This document shows positions 43,711-53,286 of a DNA stretch of 64,000 nt, one piece after another. Position 1 is the stretch's first letter; the number at the start of each line of letters is the position of its first letter. Position numbers and translations under genes: made by a program. The notes under the pieces were generated by a model, which worked only from the letters and a program-made list of their open reading frames with translations, had not been told where the DNA came from and made no database searches. This stretch comes from GCA-2737665 sp044344795 (GTDB lineage: Bacteria; Bacteroidota; Bacteroidia; Palsa-965): assembly GCA_044344795.1 (NCBI GenBank), contig JBIJCF010000002.1, positions 1 through 64,000 of the forward strand, written 5' to 3'.

Positions 43711-44871
43711 ATGCAGAAGAAAATTATGCTCCTCGGTTCCGGGGAATTGGGAAAAGAGTTTGTTATTGCGGCTAAACGATTGGGACATTACGTAATTGCT
43801 GTTGACTCCTACGATAACGCTCCGGCACAGCAAGTGGCGGACACCCGGGAAGTTATTAATATGTTGGACGGTGACGCACTGGATGCAATTGTAGCAAAAC
43901 ACAATCCTGATTTTATCGTTCCGGAAATTGAAGCGATAAGAACAGAACGTTTTTATAGTTACGAGTCGCAAGGAGTTACGGTTGTTCCCAGTGCGAAGGC
44001 CGCAAATTTTACCATGAATAGAAAAGCTATTCGTGATCTCGCTGCTAAGGATCTGAAGTTGCGAACTGCAAAATTTGAATATGCTACCACAATAGAAGCT
44101 TTTTCAAATGCTATACATCGAATAGGAATTCCTTGTGTGGTGAAACCATTGATGTCATCATCGGGCAAAGGACAATCAGTTGTTCGCTCCGAAAGCGAAA
44201 TAGAGAAAGCATGGAAGTATGCAATTGAAGGCTCGCGCGGTGATGTGTTGGAAGTAATTATTGAAGAATTTATTCCGTTCGATTCAGAGATAACGTTATT
44301 AACGATCACTCAAAAGAACGGAGAAACTTTGTTTTGTCCTCCAATCGGACATCGTCAGGAGCGAGGTGATTACCAGGAAAGTTGGATGCCACATCCTATG
44401 AAAGAGGAGGATATTCTTGAGGCACAGCGCATGGCTGCCGAAGTAACTAAAGCACTTGGCGGACAAGGAATTTGGGGCGTGGAGTTTTTCTTGACAAAGA
44501 ATGGCGTTTATTTTTCAGAGCTTTCACCACGACCACATGATACCGGAATGGTGACACTTGCGCCTGCATTGCCCTTGAACGAATTCGAATTACATCTTCG
44601 CGCAATTTTGGGTTTACCTATTCCGGAGTTGAAATTGCAAAACACCGCTGCAAGTGCGGTTGTTTTAGCTTCTGCAGAAGGAACTCCCAAGGTGCAAGGC
44701 GTAGAAAAAGCATTGCAAAAAAATAATGTAGACGTGAAGGTGTTTGGAAAACCTACAGCCCGACCTTATCGCAGAATGGCTGTGGCGTTGGCTTGGGCAA
44801 AAGATAATGCTGAGCTAAAAGAAGTTGTTGATCGCGCAAAAGAAGTAGCTTCGTGCATTTCTCTACACTAG
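43711..44871 (+). CDS. purT: Formate-dependent GAR formyltransferase
   Basis: The 386-residue ATP-grasp enzyme makes formyl-glycinamide ribonucleotide from GAR and formate in purine synthesis. Hallmarks: KIMLLGSGELGKEF at the N-terminus, VPEIEAIRTE, the ATP-grasp CVVKPLMSSSGKGQS, EEFIPFDSEITLL, and the C-terminal SPRPHDTGMVTL with the metal-binding residues. Length is normal. It diverges from kbl and its stop overlaps the convergent dprA gene by 4 bases. Confidence 0.95.
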   Translation: MQKKIMLLGSGELGKEFVIAAKRLGHYVIAVDSYDNAPAQQVADTREVINMLDGDALDAIVAKHNPDFIVPEIEAIRTERFYSYESQGVTVVPSAKAANFTMNRKAIRDLAAKDLKLRTAKFEYATTIEAFSNAIHRIGIPCVVKPLMSSSGKGQSVVRSESEIEKAWKYAIEGSRGDVLEVIIEEFIPFDSEITLLTITQKNGETLFCPPIGHRQERGDYQESWMPHPMKEEDILEAQRMAAEVTKALGGQGIWGVEFFLTKNGVYFSELSPRPHDTGMVTLAPALPLNEFELHLRAILGLPIPELKLQNTAASAVVLASAEGTPKVQGVEKALQKNNVDVKVFGKPTARPYRRMAVALAWAKDNAELKEVVDRAKEVASCISLH

Positions 44872-45968
44872 GCACTGCGATACATTTTGCCGGGTAATGA
44901 TTTAACGGCGCCTTGGATTTCTAATTGCAGCAAGATGGTCGAAATTTTTCCAAGACTCCATCCTAAACTGTGCGTGAGTTCATCAATGTGCACGTTGGCA
45001 TTGTCCCGCAATAAATGGAGTATGGAGAGTTCATCTTCTGTATGCACAGCTTGAAGTTGACTCACTTTTTTTGCCGCCTTTCCTGTCGAACTCCAGTCCA
45101 TGGCATGCAACAAATCGGCTGCAGATTCAATCAGCGCAGCTTTGTGTGTTTTGATTAAGTGATTACATCCGGAAGAATATTTTCTTCCTACAGCGCCCGG
45201 AAATGTAAACACATCACGGTTGTAATTCGACGCATATTCGGCTGTAATCATTGATCCTCCGCTAATGCCAGACTCTACAACTAAAACAGCATGGCACATT
45301 CCCGCAACAATTCTGTTTCGCATCGGAAAGTGCTCTTTGTCGGCCCGTATTCCACTCGGATACTCTGTGTATAGCGCACCGACGGCTGTCATCTTTTTTG
45401 CCAAATTTCGATGTGCTGCCGGATACATGGTGTCTAATCCGTGACCAAGAACCCCAATCGTGGGTAAGTTAAATTCAAGTGCAAGTTCATGTGCCTCGGC
45501 ATCAACACCGTGCGCCAGCCCGCTAACAATAATGACATTGATGTTTTCAATATCTTCAATAAAACGTCGCAGTAATTTTTTGCCATAATCAGTAATTTTT
45601 CTGGTGCCGATTATAGCAATCAACTTTTGATCGTCCATGCGGCAATGGCCTTGTGAATACAACAGCGCTGGACTATCGTAACATTGCTTGAGCAAAGAAG
45701 GATAATCCGGGTCCGTAAAGAAATGTGCGTGTACATGGTGCTTTTCCATAAACGCAAGTTCTTTTTCAGCTTGAGTCAACGCGTGATCGCGATTCATTTT
45801 ACTGCTGATCATTTTCCCGATTCCCGGTATCTTTTGAAGATTACGAACCTTCTCTGAAAAAACAGCCTCAGGACTTCCAATATGGGAGATTAATTTCTTG
45901 GTAAGAATTGGTCCGATGGACGGAATTCGGGTTACAGCGATTTTATACAGGGTTTCGTCGGAACTCAT
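44868..45968 (-). CDS. dprA: DNA processing protein DprA
   Basis: The 366-residue protein has an N-terminal helix-hairpin-helix-like region (about 14-65, IPSIGPILTKKLIS and IPGIGKMI), the DprA Rossmann-like domain (about 80-290) with GTRKITDYGKK, SGLAHGVDAEAHE, LGHGLDTMYPAAHRNLA and FPMRNRIVAGM, and a C-terminal winged helix (about 305-366). DprA loads RecA on incoming single strands during natural transformation, and relatives act in recombination. It overlaps purT tail to tail by 4 bases. Confidence 0.95.
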   Translation of the reverse strand: MSSDETLYKIAVTRIPSIGPILTKKLISHIGSPEAVFSEKVRNLQKIPGIGKMISSKMNRDHALTQAEKELAFMEKHHVHAHFFTDPDYPSLLKQCYDSPALLYSQGHCRMDDQKLIAIIGTRKITDYGKKLLRRFIEDIENINVIIVSGLAHGVDAEAHELALEFNLPTIGVLGHGLDTMYPAAHRNLAKKMTAVGALYTEYPSGIRADKEHFPMRNRIVAGMCHAVLVVESGISGGSMITAEYASNYNRDVFTFPGAVGRKYSSGCNHLIKTHKAALIESAADLLHAMDWSSTGKAAKKVSQLQAVHTEDELSILHLLRDNANVHIDELTHSLGWSLGKISTILLQLEIQGAVKSLPGKMYRSA

Positions 45969-46049
45969 ATTGTACGTACAATTCTTTTCAATTACATTGC
46001 AAATTCAAAAACAAAAAATAACATCAATAGCAGTTCAAATTTAGAGGAT

Positions 46050-48380
46050 ATGCAATTTTCGACTCGAATTGTTTTAGGTTTTTTACTGGTAACTGTTGGC
46101 GGATTACAGCTATGGGGTCAACAAGCATTTGTACGCGGAAATGTGAAGGACAGTGCCACCGCAGAACCGTTGATTGGAGTTGTCGTAACATCCAATGTTG
46201 GGGTCGGCGCCGTGACCGATGTGACGGGAAATTTTGTGTGTAAAGTTTCATTTCCAGTTACTATAAACGGCACAACATATAGTGACAGTGCAGATGTAAC
46301 GCTGAACGTTTCATACACGGGATACATTTCTAAAACAGCAGTAGTTAATGTAAAAAAGGGAGGTGCTGTCCCGGTTCAGGTAATACTATCATCCTCTTCG
46401 CGAGAACTTGGAACCGTTGTAGTATCTGCTGGTCGATATGAGCAGAAAATAGGCGAGGTGCCCGTTTCTATGGAAGTGATAAAGCCTCGTTTGATTGAAA
46501 ACAAGAATACCACGAACATGGAAACGATCATTGATCAAACGCCCGGTGTCAACGTAACAGATGGACAGGCGAACATACGTGGCGGAAGCGGCTATAGTTT
46601 TGGTGCCGGTTCGCGCGTGTTGATGGTGGTTGATGACATGCCTATGCTTTCAGGTGATGCAGGTGATGTGAAATGGAATTATTTGCCGGTTGAAAACGTT
46701 TCTCAGGTAGAAGTCCTCAAAGGTGCTTCATCAGCGTTGTTTGGTTCATCAGCGTTAAATGGGATCATTCATTTCAGAACTGCATATCCGGGACCCAAAC
46801 CACAAACTACTATTACCATGTTCTCCGGCTTGTATGATAATCCGCGTAGACCTGAATTGCGTTGGTGGGGGAATACCAGTCCTGCGTCCAATGGAATTAA
46901 CTTTGCGCATTCCAGGCAGATTGGTAATCTGGATTTAACTATTGGAGGACATTTGTTTGACGATGACGGATATCGTTATCTGGAAACAGAACAACGTCAA
47001 CGCATGAATATCAATACACGTTATCGATTTCAGCGTATTCCCGGATTAAGTGCAGGTGTTAATGTAAACGGAATGCGAACAACAGGTGGTTTGTTTATAC
47101 TTTGGTATAATGATACATTGGCTTACACTCCTGCCGATTCCTCTATTCAACTGTTCAAGAATCATCGATACAACATCGATCCTTATGTTTCATATTACGG
47201 GCCGAAGGGGCATCGACATAATTTAAGAACACGTGTTTTTGTTACGGATAATAAAAATGATAAAGCACAAGGTTCATTAGCAAAGCTATGGTACGGTGAA
47301 TATCAATATCAGTTTAAATTTAAAAACACGCTCACCGTTACTAGCGGAATTGTGGGAACGTTTACAACCGTTGATGCGGAGATTTATGGAAAGCGCGATG
47401 CAAATAACGTTTCCGGTTATGCGCAATTCGATTATAAGTTTTTTGAAAAACTCTTTGTAACTGTTGGCGTTCGTGGCGAATACTTCCGAGTAGATACAGC
47501 GAAGTCAAGATATAGTTTGGCAATGGGTTCTGATACATTGACGTTGCCATTCCGTCCTGTAGGCAGAATTGGTGTGAGTTATCAGGCCGCAGAGGCAACG
47601 TATTTAAGAGCTTCATACGGACAAGGTTATCGTTTCCCTTCAGTAGCAGAGAAGTATATCAGAACATCAGCCAGCGGATTGGAAATTTATCCGAATTTTC
47701 AATTACAACCTGAGTATGGACAATCCGCAGAAGTAGGCGTGAAGCAAGGCGTGCGTGTTGCTAATTGGAAAGGTTATGCCGACGTTTCTGTGTTCTGGAT
47801 GGAATATTCCGATATGATGGAATTTTCTTTCGGTCAGTGGGGAACACCATTTGTAGATCCATTGTTTGGCTTAGGTTTTAAATCGGTGAACGTGGGTAAA
47901 ACAAGGACAACCGGTGTTGACTTCTCATTAATGGGGCAAGGAGAAATCGGTAAGGTGGACATTATTGTTTTGGGTGGTTATACCTACATGAATCCGGTAT
48001 CGCTAAGTTTTGATCCTGCAGTGGATACACTATATGCTACCTCGGACGAAAATATTTTAAAGTATCGTTACAGACATTTGGCAAAATTTGATTCTGAAGC
48101 ATCTTATCAGAAATATTCCTTGGGAGCAAGTATGCGTTATAACAGCTTCATGGAGAACATTGATCAGTTCTTTGTGTCGGCTTTGCCCGGAATAGGAGCA
48201 TATCGCGCTAAGTTCAATACAGGAGATATTGTGTTTGATGCACGTTTCATTTATCGAATTAACGACAAAGCGCGTGTAGCATTTATCTGCAACAATATTT
48301 TCAATCGTGAATATTCATCACGCCCTGCTGACGTGCAACCTCCAAGAAATTTCGTGATTCAGGTTCAGGTGAAATTCTAA
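46050..48380 (+). CDS. TonB-dependent receptor
   Basis: The 776-residue protein has a signal peptide (about 1-24), a carboxypeptidase-D-like regulatory domain (about 28-113), a plug (about 118-240) with VPVSMEVIKPRLIE, NIRGGSGYSFGAGSRVLMVVDDMP and VEVLKGASSALFGSSALNGIIHFRT, and a 22-strand barrel to residue 776 ending in Phe. It takes up a siderophore, cobalamin, peptide or glycan with TonB energy; the substrate cannot be read. No SusD partner lies next to it, so it is not a typical polysaccharide utilisation pair. The ExbB-ExbD-TonB genes are elsewhere in the window. Confidence 0.92.
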   Translation: MQFSTRIVLGFLLVTVGGLQLWGQQAFVRGNVKDSATAEPLIGVVVTSNVGVGAVTDVTGNFVCKVSFPVTINGTTYSDSADVTLNVSYTGYISKTAVVNVKKGGAVPVQVILSSSSRELGTVVVSAGRYEQKIGEVPVSMEVIKPRLIENKNTTNMETIIDQTPGVNVTDGQANIRGGSGYSFGAGSRVLMVVDDMPMLSGDAGDVKWNYLPVENVSQVEVLKGASSALFGSSALNGIIHFRTAYPGPKPQTTITMFSGLYDNPRRPELRWWGNTSPASNGINFAHSRQIGNLDLTIGGHLFDDDGYRYLETEQRQRMNINTRYRFQRIPGLSAGVNVNGMRTTGGLFILWYNDTLAYTPADSSIQLFKNHRYNIDPYVSYYGPKGHRHNLRTRVFVTDNKNDKAQGSLAKLWYGEYQYQFKFKNTLTVTSGIVGTFTTVDAEIYGKRDANNVSGYAQFDYKFFEKLFVTVGVRGEYFRVDTAKSRYSLAMGSDTLTLPFRPVGRIGVSYQAAEATYLRASYGQGYRFPSVAEKYIRTSASGLEIYPNFQLQPEYGQSAEVGVKQGVRVANWKGYADVSVFWMEYSDMMEFSFGQWGTPFVDPLFGLGFKSVNVGKTRTTGVDFSLMGQGEIGKVDIIVLGGYTYMNPVSLSFDPAVDTLYATSDENILKYRYRHLAKFDSEASYQKYSLGASMRYNSFMENIDQFFVSALPGIGAYRAKFNTGDIVFDARFIYRINDKARVAFICNNIFNREYSSRPADVQPPRNFVIQVQVKF

Positions 48381-48445
48381 AATTGCAGGACGACTATTTC
48401 TGCAACGCATCAATTGTACCTTTTCGGGAAGTTCTCGTTATGCTA

Positions 48446-48475
48446 CCGGTAACGAAGGAAACTACAGGTTACCGG
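48446..48475 (+). terminator. Inverted repeat after the TonB-dependent receptor
   Basis: CCGGTAAC (48446-48453) pairs with GTTACCGG (48468-48475) around a 14-base loop. There is no U-tract; it could be a terminator or mRNA-end hairpin. Confidence 0.35.
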
Positions 48476-48497
48476 AGAGGAAGAACCGCATCTCTCC

Positions 48498-48526
48498 AAG
48501 GGTGTCGCTAAGTGAAGCGGCACCCT
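48498..48526 (-). terminator. Hairpin directly after the gpmI stop
   Basis: AAGGGTGTCGCT (48498-48509) pairs with AGCGGCACCCTT (48515-48526) with one G-T pair and a five-base loop; it abuts the gpmI stop codon. Confidence 0.6.
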
Positions 48527-50044
48527 TTAAATTAACGCCTGTCCCGTCATTACGTCTGGCTGATGAAGCTGTAGTAACTTTAGTACAGTTGGTGCAACAT
48601 CGGCCAATCGTCCATGGTGTACGCGAGTTACATCTGGATCAATCACAATAATCGGAACAGGATTTGTCGTGTGCGCCGTATGTGGTGATCCATCTTCGTT
48701 GATCATTAAATCTGCATTACCGTGATCGGCAATGATGACAAACGAATAACCGTGTTGCATACCACACTCTACAACTTGTTGTAAACAATTGTCAACGGTC
48801 TCAACTGCTTTTACCACCGCATCAAACACGCCGGTGTGTCCAACCATATCCGTATTGGCAAAGTTGATACATATAAAATCGGCAGATGCTTTTTGTAATT
48901 CAGGAACAATAGCAGCGGTGAGTTCTCTCGCGCTCATTTCCGGCTGTAAGTCGTACGTCGCAACTTTGGGTGATGGAATCAAAATGCGTCGCTCGCCTTC
49001 AAATGTTTGTTCTCGTCCACCTGAAAAAAAGAAGGTGACGTGCGGATATTTTTCTGTTTCTGCAATTCGAATCTGCGACTTGCCTGCGCGTGCCATCAAT
49101 TCTCCCAAGGTCAACTCCAAATCATCTTTTCCATAAATCACTTTCACATCCTTAAAAGAACTGTCATAATTGGTAATGGTAACATAATGCAATGGAATGG
49201 TATGCATATTCTGCTCATGAAAGTCCCGCTGCGTGAGTACTTCAGTTATTTCGCGACAACGATCTGTTCTGAAGTTGAAACAGATAACCGCATCGCCTTC
49301 TTGCAACGTTGCCATTGGTTGCCCCTTAGCATTCGTTAAAATAATTGGAGTGATGAATTCGTCTGTTACGCCGCTATGGTAAGACGTTTTAACAGCAGCA
49401 AGAGCATCGTTGGTTTTTGTGCCAACACCGTTTACTAACGCGTCATAAGCAACTTTAATCCGCTCCCAGCGCTTGTCTCTGTCCATAGCGTAGTAACGTC
49501 CGGTAATGCTGGCAAGTTGAGTTTTTGTATCAACCGTTTTTTGTATCAGTTTTTCAAGATATTGGTAGCCGCCGGTTGGTGCAGTGTCGCGACCGTCAGT
49601 AAAGGCATGTACGTACACCTTATCCAATTGGTGCGCTGAAAAGATATCTAGCAAATGATGCAAGTGATCTTGTGAAGAATGCACACCACCATCAGAAACC
49701 AAACCCATCACATGCAATGATTTACCGGTTCGCTTTACATAAGTGATCGTGTCAAGTAGCACCGGATGCGAATCAATTTTTCGCTCACGACACTCCATAT
49801 TAATTTTAACGAGATCCTGATACACCACGCGTCCTGCGCCGATGTTTAAGTGACCTACCTCTGAATTTCCCATTTGACCTGAAGGAAGACCTACATCTTC
49901 TCCGGATGTCAGCAGCGTAGCGTTAGGATATTTACTTTGCAGCAGATTGAAAAACGGTGTGTTCGCCATCGCAATGGCATTGGTGTGATCATTTTTACCA
50001 AGTCCCCATCCGTCCAAAATGATAAGCGCTACTTTTTTACTCAT
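48527..50044 (-). CDS. gpmI: 2,3-bisphosphoglycerate-independent phosphoglycerate mutase
   Basis: The 505-residue alkaline-phosphatase-superfamily enzyme interconverts 3- and 2-phosphoglycerate in glycolysis. The metal site is visible in LDGWGLG (Asp11), the catalytic serine Ser61 in LPSGQMGNSEVGH, and further ligands in FTDGRDTAPTG, INFANTDMVGHTG and IADHGNAD. Length is normal. It lies 3 bases after a histidine kinase gene on the same strand and so is probably co-transcribed with it, an unusual pairing. Confidence 0.96.
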   Translation of the reverse strand: MSKKVALIILDGWGLGKNDHTNAIAMANTPFFNLLQSKYPNATLLTSGEDVGLPSGQMGNSEVGHLNIGAGRVVYQDLVKINMECRERKIDSHPVLLDTITYVKRTGKSLHVMGLVSDGGVHSSQDHLHHLLDIFSAHQLDKVYVHAFTDGRDTAPTGGYQYLEKLIQKTVDTKTQLASITGRYYAMDRDKRWERIKVAYDALVNGVGTKTNDALAAVKTSYHSGVTDEFITPIILTNAKGQPMATLQEGDAVICFNFRTDRCREITEVLTQRDFHEQNMHTIPLHYVTITNYDSSFKDVKVIYGKDDLELTLGELMARAGKSQIRIAETEKYPHVTFFFSGGREQTFEGERRILIPSPKVATYDLQPEMSARELTAAIVPELQKASADFICINFANTDMVGHTGVFDAVVKAVETVDNCLQQVVECGMQHGYSFVIIADHGNADLMINEDGSPHTAHTTNPVPIIVIDPDVTRVHHGRLADVAPTVLKLLQLHQPDVMTGQALI

Positions 50045-50047
50045 GAT

Positions 50048-51034
50048 TTAATTATGCTTTGGAAGTGTAATAGTAAATGTTGTTCCTTGTTTTGGCGCAT
50101 TGCCTACTGCGATTTTCCACCCGTGCGCTTCCACCAGTTCTTTCACAATATATAGCCCAAGCCCTGTGCCTTTGCTGCTGCGGGTTTCTTCGTTACCGAT
50201 ACGATAAAATCGCTCAAATATTTTTTCTCGCTCAGCGACCGGAATTCCTTTGCCTTCATCTGCAATTACAATTCTAATGTGCTCTGAACTTGTAATTGTA
50301 TCTAATCTGATGATGCTGTTCGCCGGGGCATATTTGGCTGCGTTTTCCAATAGATTGGTAATAATGGAATGAAAGGCAAGTCGATCTGCTGCTATTAAGA
50401 TTGTCTTAGCAAATTGTGTGTGAAGTTGATGATTTCGACACGAACCTTTTTGTAAGGAATCTGTGATAGATTGTAGTTCTGTATTTATATCGAATGATTC
50501 TTTCTGAAGTGTGTAGGAGTGATTGTCAATACGCGCGGTAACCAGTATGTTTTCTACCAAACTATGCAAGCGCTTGGTGTCGTCAAGTGCCCCGGATAAT
50601 ATAGCATGTTGCTGATCTGCGGAAAGGCTGCGGTGCTGAATAGTTTCAAGCTGCAATTGAATAGATGCCAGGGGAGATTTTAATTCATGTGTTACAGATA
50701 GCAGGAAGTTATTTTGTTTTCTATTGATTTCAGACTCCTTGATAAAAGCATTCCGTGTACGTGCGATCCCGAGAATTAGCAATACAAGAAAGACAGATCC
50801 TTCACCGAAAATCATGAGCCATTGCTTGTGCAATTTTTTATTGAGCACTTCACTTTCCTGAATCAATCGAGCTTCAGAGGATGAAGTGTTGGCAGCAACA
50901 AGTTCGGTTTGAAGTGTAGTTACCTCATTGTTAAGCTTAATGAGCAAGTATGTCCACCAGGAGAACTGAATCAATACATAAGCCACAAGAATGTAAAAAA
51001 GTAATAACGGCTTAGTAGTTTTGTTAAATGACAT
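50048..51034 (-). CDS. Membrane-bound sensor histidine kinase (no adjacent response regulator)
   Basis: The preferred start at 51034 (MSFNKTTKPLL) gives 328 residues. Two transmembrane helices (about 8-32 and 73-93) bracket a short periplasmic sensor loop rich in polar residues. The HisKA H-box is SVTHELKSPLASIQL (His116), the HATPase N box is NLLENAAKYAP, and G1/G2 are VIADEGKGIP and KGTGLGLYIV. The small sensor loop suggests a simple envelope signal. No response regulator gene flanks it, so the partner is elsewhere. It ends 3 bases before gpmI. Confidence 0.88.
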   Translation of the reverse strand: MSFNKTTKPLLLFYILVAYVLIQFSWWTYLLIKLNNEVTTLQTELVAANTSSSEARLIQESEVLNKKLHKQWLMIFGEGSVFLVLLILGIARTRNAFIKESEINRKQNNFLLSVTHELKSPLASIQLQLETIQHRSLSADQQHAILSGALDDTKRLHSLVENILVTARIDNHSYTLQKESFDINTELQSITDSLQKGSCRNHQLHTQFAKTILIAADRLAFHSIITNLLENAAKYAPANSIIRLDTITSSEHIRIVIADEGKGIPVAEREKIFERFYRIGNEETRSSKGTGLGLYIVKELVEAHGWKIAVGNAPKQGTTFTITLPKHN

Positions 51035-51046
51035 TTGACAAAGGTA

Positions 51047-51084
51047 CAAAAAGCGAGAGCCCCGGTTGTGGAACCGAGGCTCTC
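51047..51084 (-). terminator. Terminator of the 149-residue protein gene
   Basis: GAGAGCCCCGGTT (51055-51067) pairs with AACCGAGGCTCTC (51072-51084) with one mismatch and a GTGG loop; on the minus strand it is followed by TTTTT (near 51048-51052). Confidence 0.75.
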
Positions 51085-51128
51085 AGGAGGTGAGATAGGA
51101 ACAAACCCATGAAAACTATACCCGCCTC

Positions 51129-51578
51129 CTATTTCGTCACATTCCTCTTATAATCTCTTGTGAGCGATTCCTCTATGACAGGAAGATCATTTAGCAATAC
51201 CTGATAATTTGCATCAATAGCTTTTATGAGTTCTTTATTCTTGGACGCATTTGTAGTATCGGTATGCAGTAACTTCATTTTGTGAGCTTTCACAATCTCT
51301 TTATGCTTTTTCAAAAGTTCTTGCTGAGCAGTTATTTTAGGCATTACATCAGAACCTGCAGTTACGCCCATTTCTTTGCCGTATTGCTCCACATTAGCCA
51401 AGTGTATGGTCTCTGCTTCCGTAATTTGTTGTTCATACAATTGAATTGCTCTACGAAGTTCTGTTGCAGTGCCAGCTTCATATTTTGCACGGCTTTCGTG
51501 GCAGCCGGAGTATACAATTCCAAAGACTGCCAGAACACCGGCAAGAATGGGGAGGATGTTTTTGATGAGTGTATTCAT
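51129..51578 (-). CDS. Small anchored coiled-coil protein, unrecognised
   Basis: The 149-residue protein has a hydrophobic N-terminal segment (about 8-24, LPILAGVLAVFGIVYSGC) ending with a Cys that could act as a lipobox, then a highly charged helical region (about 30-149) with heptad-like Leu/Ile spacing and many Lys/Glu/Gln residues. It is probably tethered to the inner membrane, with the coiled coil in the periplasm. No family is recognised. It ends at a strong terminator and no close gene shares its strand upstream, so it is monocistronic. About 235 bases with no gene precede it. Confidence 0.5.
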   Translation of the reverse strand: MNTLIKNILPILAGVLAVFGIVYSGCHESRAKYEAGTATELRRAIQLYEQQITEAETIHLANVEQYGKEMGVTAGSDVMPKITAQQELLKKHKEIVKAHKMKLLHTDTTNASKNKELIKAIDANYQVLLNDLPVIEESLTRDYKRNVTK

Positions 51579-51813
51579 GGCTTTTAGTGAAGCAAAAGTA
51601 ATGCATCAAAATCGCGATGAACAAAGAATTAGACGACTGCACTCATGAATCGGATGGAATCACTCAAACGGGCGATAAGATAAACATCATGCTTTGTAAT
51701 GCGCTCAATACCTTTATTGGTAAGGGTTTCAGCGATGAAGTCCGAAGATAAAATTAGTCCACAAAAAGAGGAGTTTCGTGGAAGAAAAGCACATGTTCCT
51801 CGAGAAATTGATT

Positions 51814-52896
51814 CTAGAAACGATAAAACCAAGTGCACATTGGGAACGGAAACGATTGCGAGTCATCATCGTTAAACACGGAAACTCCGGACAAAGCAAT
51901 CTGAAAAGCCTTGCGGTCTGTGGTTTGAAAGCGCATACCTGGCATTACAAAAAGTGCAATGGATTTTATGGGCTTGCGTTCAACAATAACCTCATAGATA
52001 CCCGGAGTATTGGTGTTGAAATCGGGTTCGCGAATTACATTGGTTGAAGTGGTGGTAGTATTGTAAGAAAACACTCCTATCATGGAATCAAACACAAAAC
52101 TTGCTTTAGCACTAATTTTAGAAATTCCTGCAATTGAAAAGATGGGACCTTTATAGAATGGACTAATTCGTTCTACCATAGGAATCGGGAATGGAATAGA
52201 TCCCGGATAGTAATAATTGAAGCTTGTGCTATCTACGTAGGTGCCTTCCACGTATTGGAATTGTTTTCCTCCTCCTGTTGCGTAAGCGTATCCTGCAGAA
52301 AACGTAATGTTTTGCATTCGATTTCCTAAGGTCACGTTGGCAAAATGTAAGCCTCCATAACCTCGGAACTGATTCAAATACCCCGAAGTTCCAAGTAATG
52401 TACCGACACTAAAATTCAATTTTTCATTCTTCGTAGGAATTGAATATTTCATAGCTAATACCAACGGGCTGGCTAACCATGTTGCCATTAGTCCAATCGA
52501 AAACCTGTTGTTCACCGCAAAATGAATTTCGGGTCCGTATAGGTTAATTAGCCCATAGTCTTCGCCTTTCACAATAGGAAGTGCGTTGGTTGTGAAACAA
52601 TATCGAGTAGTAAACGGCCCGGAATTTTTATATTCTCCATGAACAATTTGCTTTTTATCTTCCACTTTTTCCATACTTCTGATATCAGATTTCTGGATGT
52701 AGATTTTACCGAGTTTCTCGGTTTGAAGCAGTACTTCCCGACCGTCATCACTAAGAATCACACCTATGTATTCCTTCCCGTCATGTTTGGTAATGACATA
52801 CAGCTGCGTAGAATCGGTATTGGTTTGTGCCTGCAGAATAGATGTTGTTGTGCCGGCAATGAGCAGCAGAAGAGAGAGAAGTACCTTTTGTAACAT
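51814..52896 (-). CDS. Secreted beta-rich protein, possible outer membrane barrel
   Basis: The 360-residue protein has a signal peptide (about 1-24, ending SILQAQ). Its first mature part contains a short SH3-like module (about 30-80) with DGKEYIGVILSDDGREVLLQTEKLGKIYI, followed by an amphipathic-strand region (about 90-360) with aromatic residues as in barrel proteins, ending CTWFYRF with a terminal Phe. It is not a recognised family. The gap upstream (52897-53286) holds the tRNA-Val remnant, so the gene appears to be alone. Function unknown. Confidence 0.65.
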   Translation of the reverse strand: MLQKVLLSLLLLIAGTTTSILQAQTNTDSTQLYVITKHDGKEYIGVILSDDGREVLLQTEKLGKIYIQKSDIRSMEKVEDKKQIVHGEYKNSGPFTTRYCFTTNALPIVKGEDYGLINLYGPEIHFAVNNRFSIGLMATWLASPLVLAMKYSIPTKNEKLNFSVGTLLGTSGYLNQFRGYGGLHFANVTLGNRMQNITFSAGYAYATGGGKQFQYVEGTYVDSTSFNYYYPGSIPFPIPMVERISPFYKGPIFSIAGISKISAKASFVFDSMIGVFSYNTTTTSTNVIREPDFNTNTPGIYEVIVERKPIKSIALFVMPGMRFQTTDRKAFQIALSGVSVFNDDDSQSFPFPMCTWFYRF

Positions 52897-53286
52897 TGTT
52901 GGTTCGGGGTTAAAATGTAGGACGTTTCAAATTTGTCACTAATTATTAATGGCGGTATTGGTAACAAATTTAAGGTAATGATCAATTCGTTTCGAGTTGT
53001 CGTAAGCGTTATCGATTCTTTTCAACAATATATCAAAGTTATATAATTGTACACGAGACGTTCGATAAGCGCTGAAGCGCACCCCAACTTCAACACAAGT
53101 TTCGCTTGGTACTACAAAAAAAGCCCCATTATTGTGAGGCTTTCGTATCGTGGGAGCAACAGGATTCGTCCCGATGCTTCGGGACTGTGACCCTCTGCGT
53201 TTGAATAATGATCATACTTTGCCGAAGTATTGTGTATTGGTTGATAACGTTGCGATTAAATTATTTGCTTAGGATAGGAGCAATTA
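52897..53286. other. 390-base intergenic region with tRNA remnant
   Basis: It contains no gene. A short hairpin (GCGCTGAAGCGC, about 53069-53080) and, at 53114-53198, a terminator and partial copy of the tRNA-Val 3' half, listed separately. Confidence 0.6.
53115..53198 (-). repeat. Degenerate copy of tRNA-Val 3' half plus its terminator
   Basis: 53115-53168 is nearly identical to 53602-53655 in the intact tRNA-Val region: the terminator hairpin (AAAAAAAGCCCCATTATTGTGAGGCTTT) and the acceptor/T-arm part TGGGAGCAACAGGATTCG. The copy then has a 16-base palindrome, TCCCGATGCTTCGGGA, where the intact tRNA has AAC, resumes with CTGTGACCCTCTGC up to 53198, and ends within the anticodon stem. The D-arm half is missing, so it cannot make a tRNA. 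The intact and degenerate copies lie 487 bases apart in the same orientation with a GIY-YIG gene between them. Confidence 0.85.
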
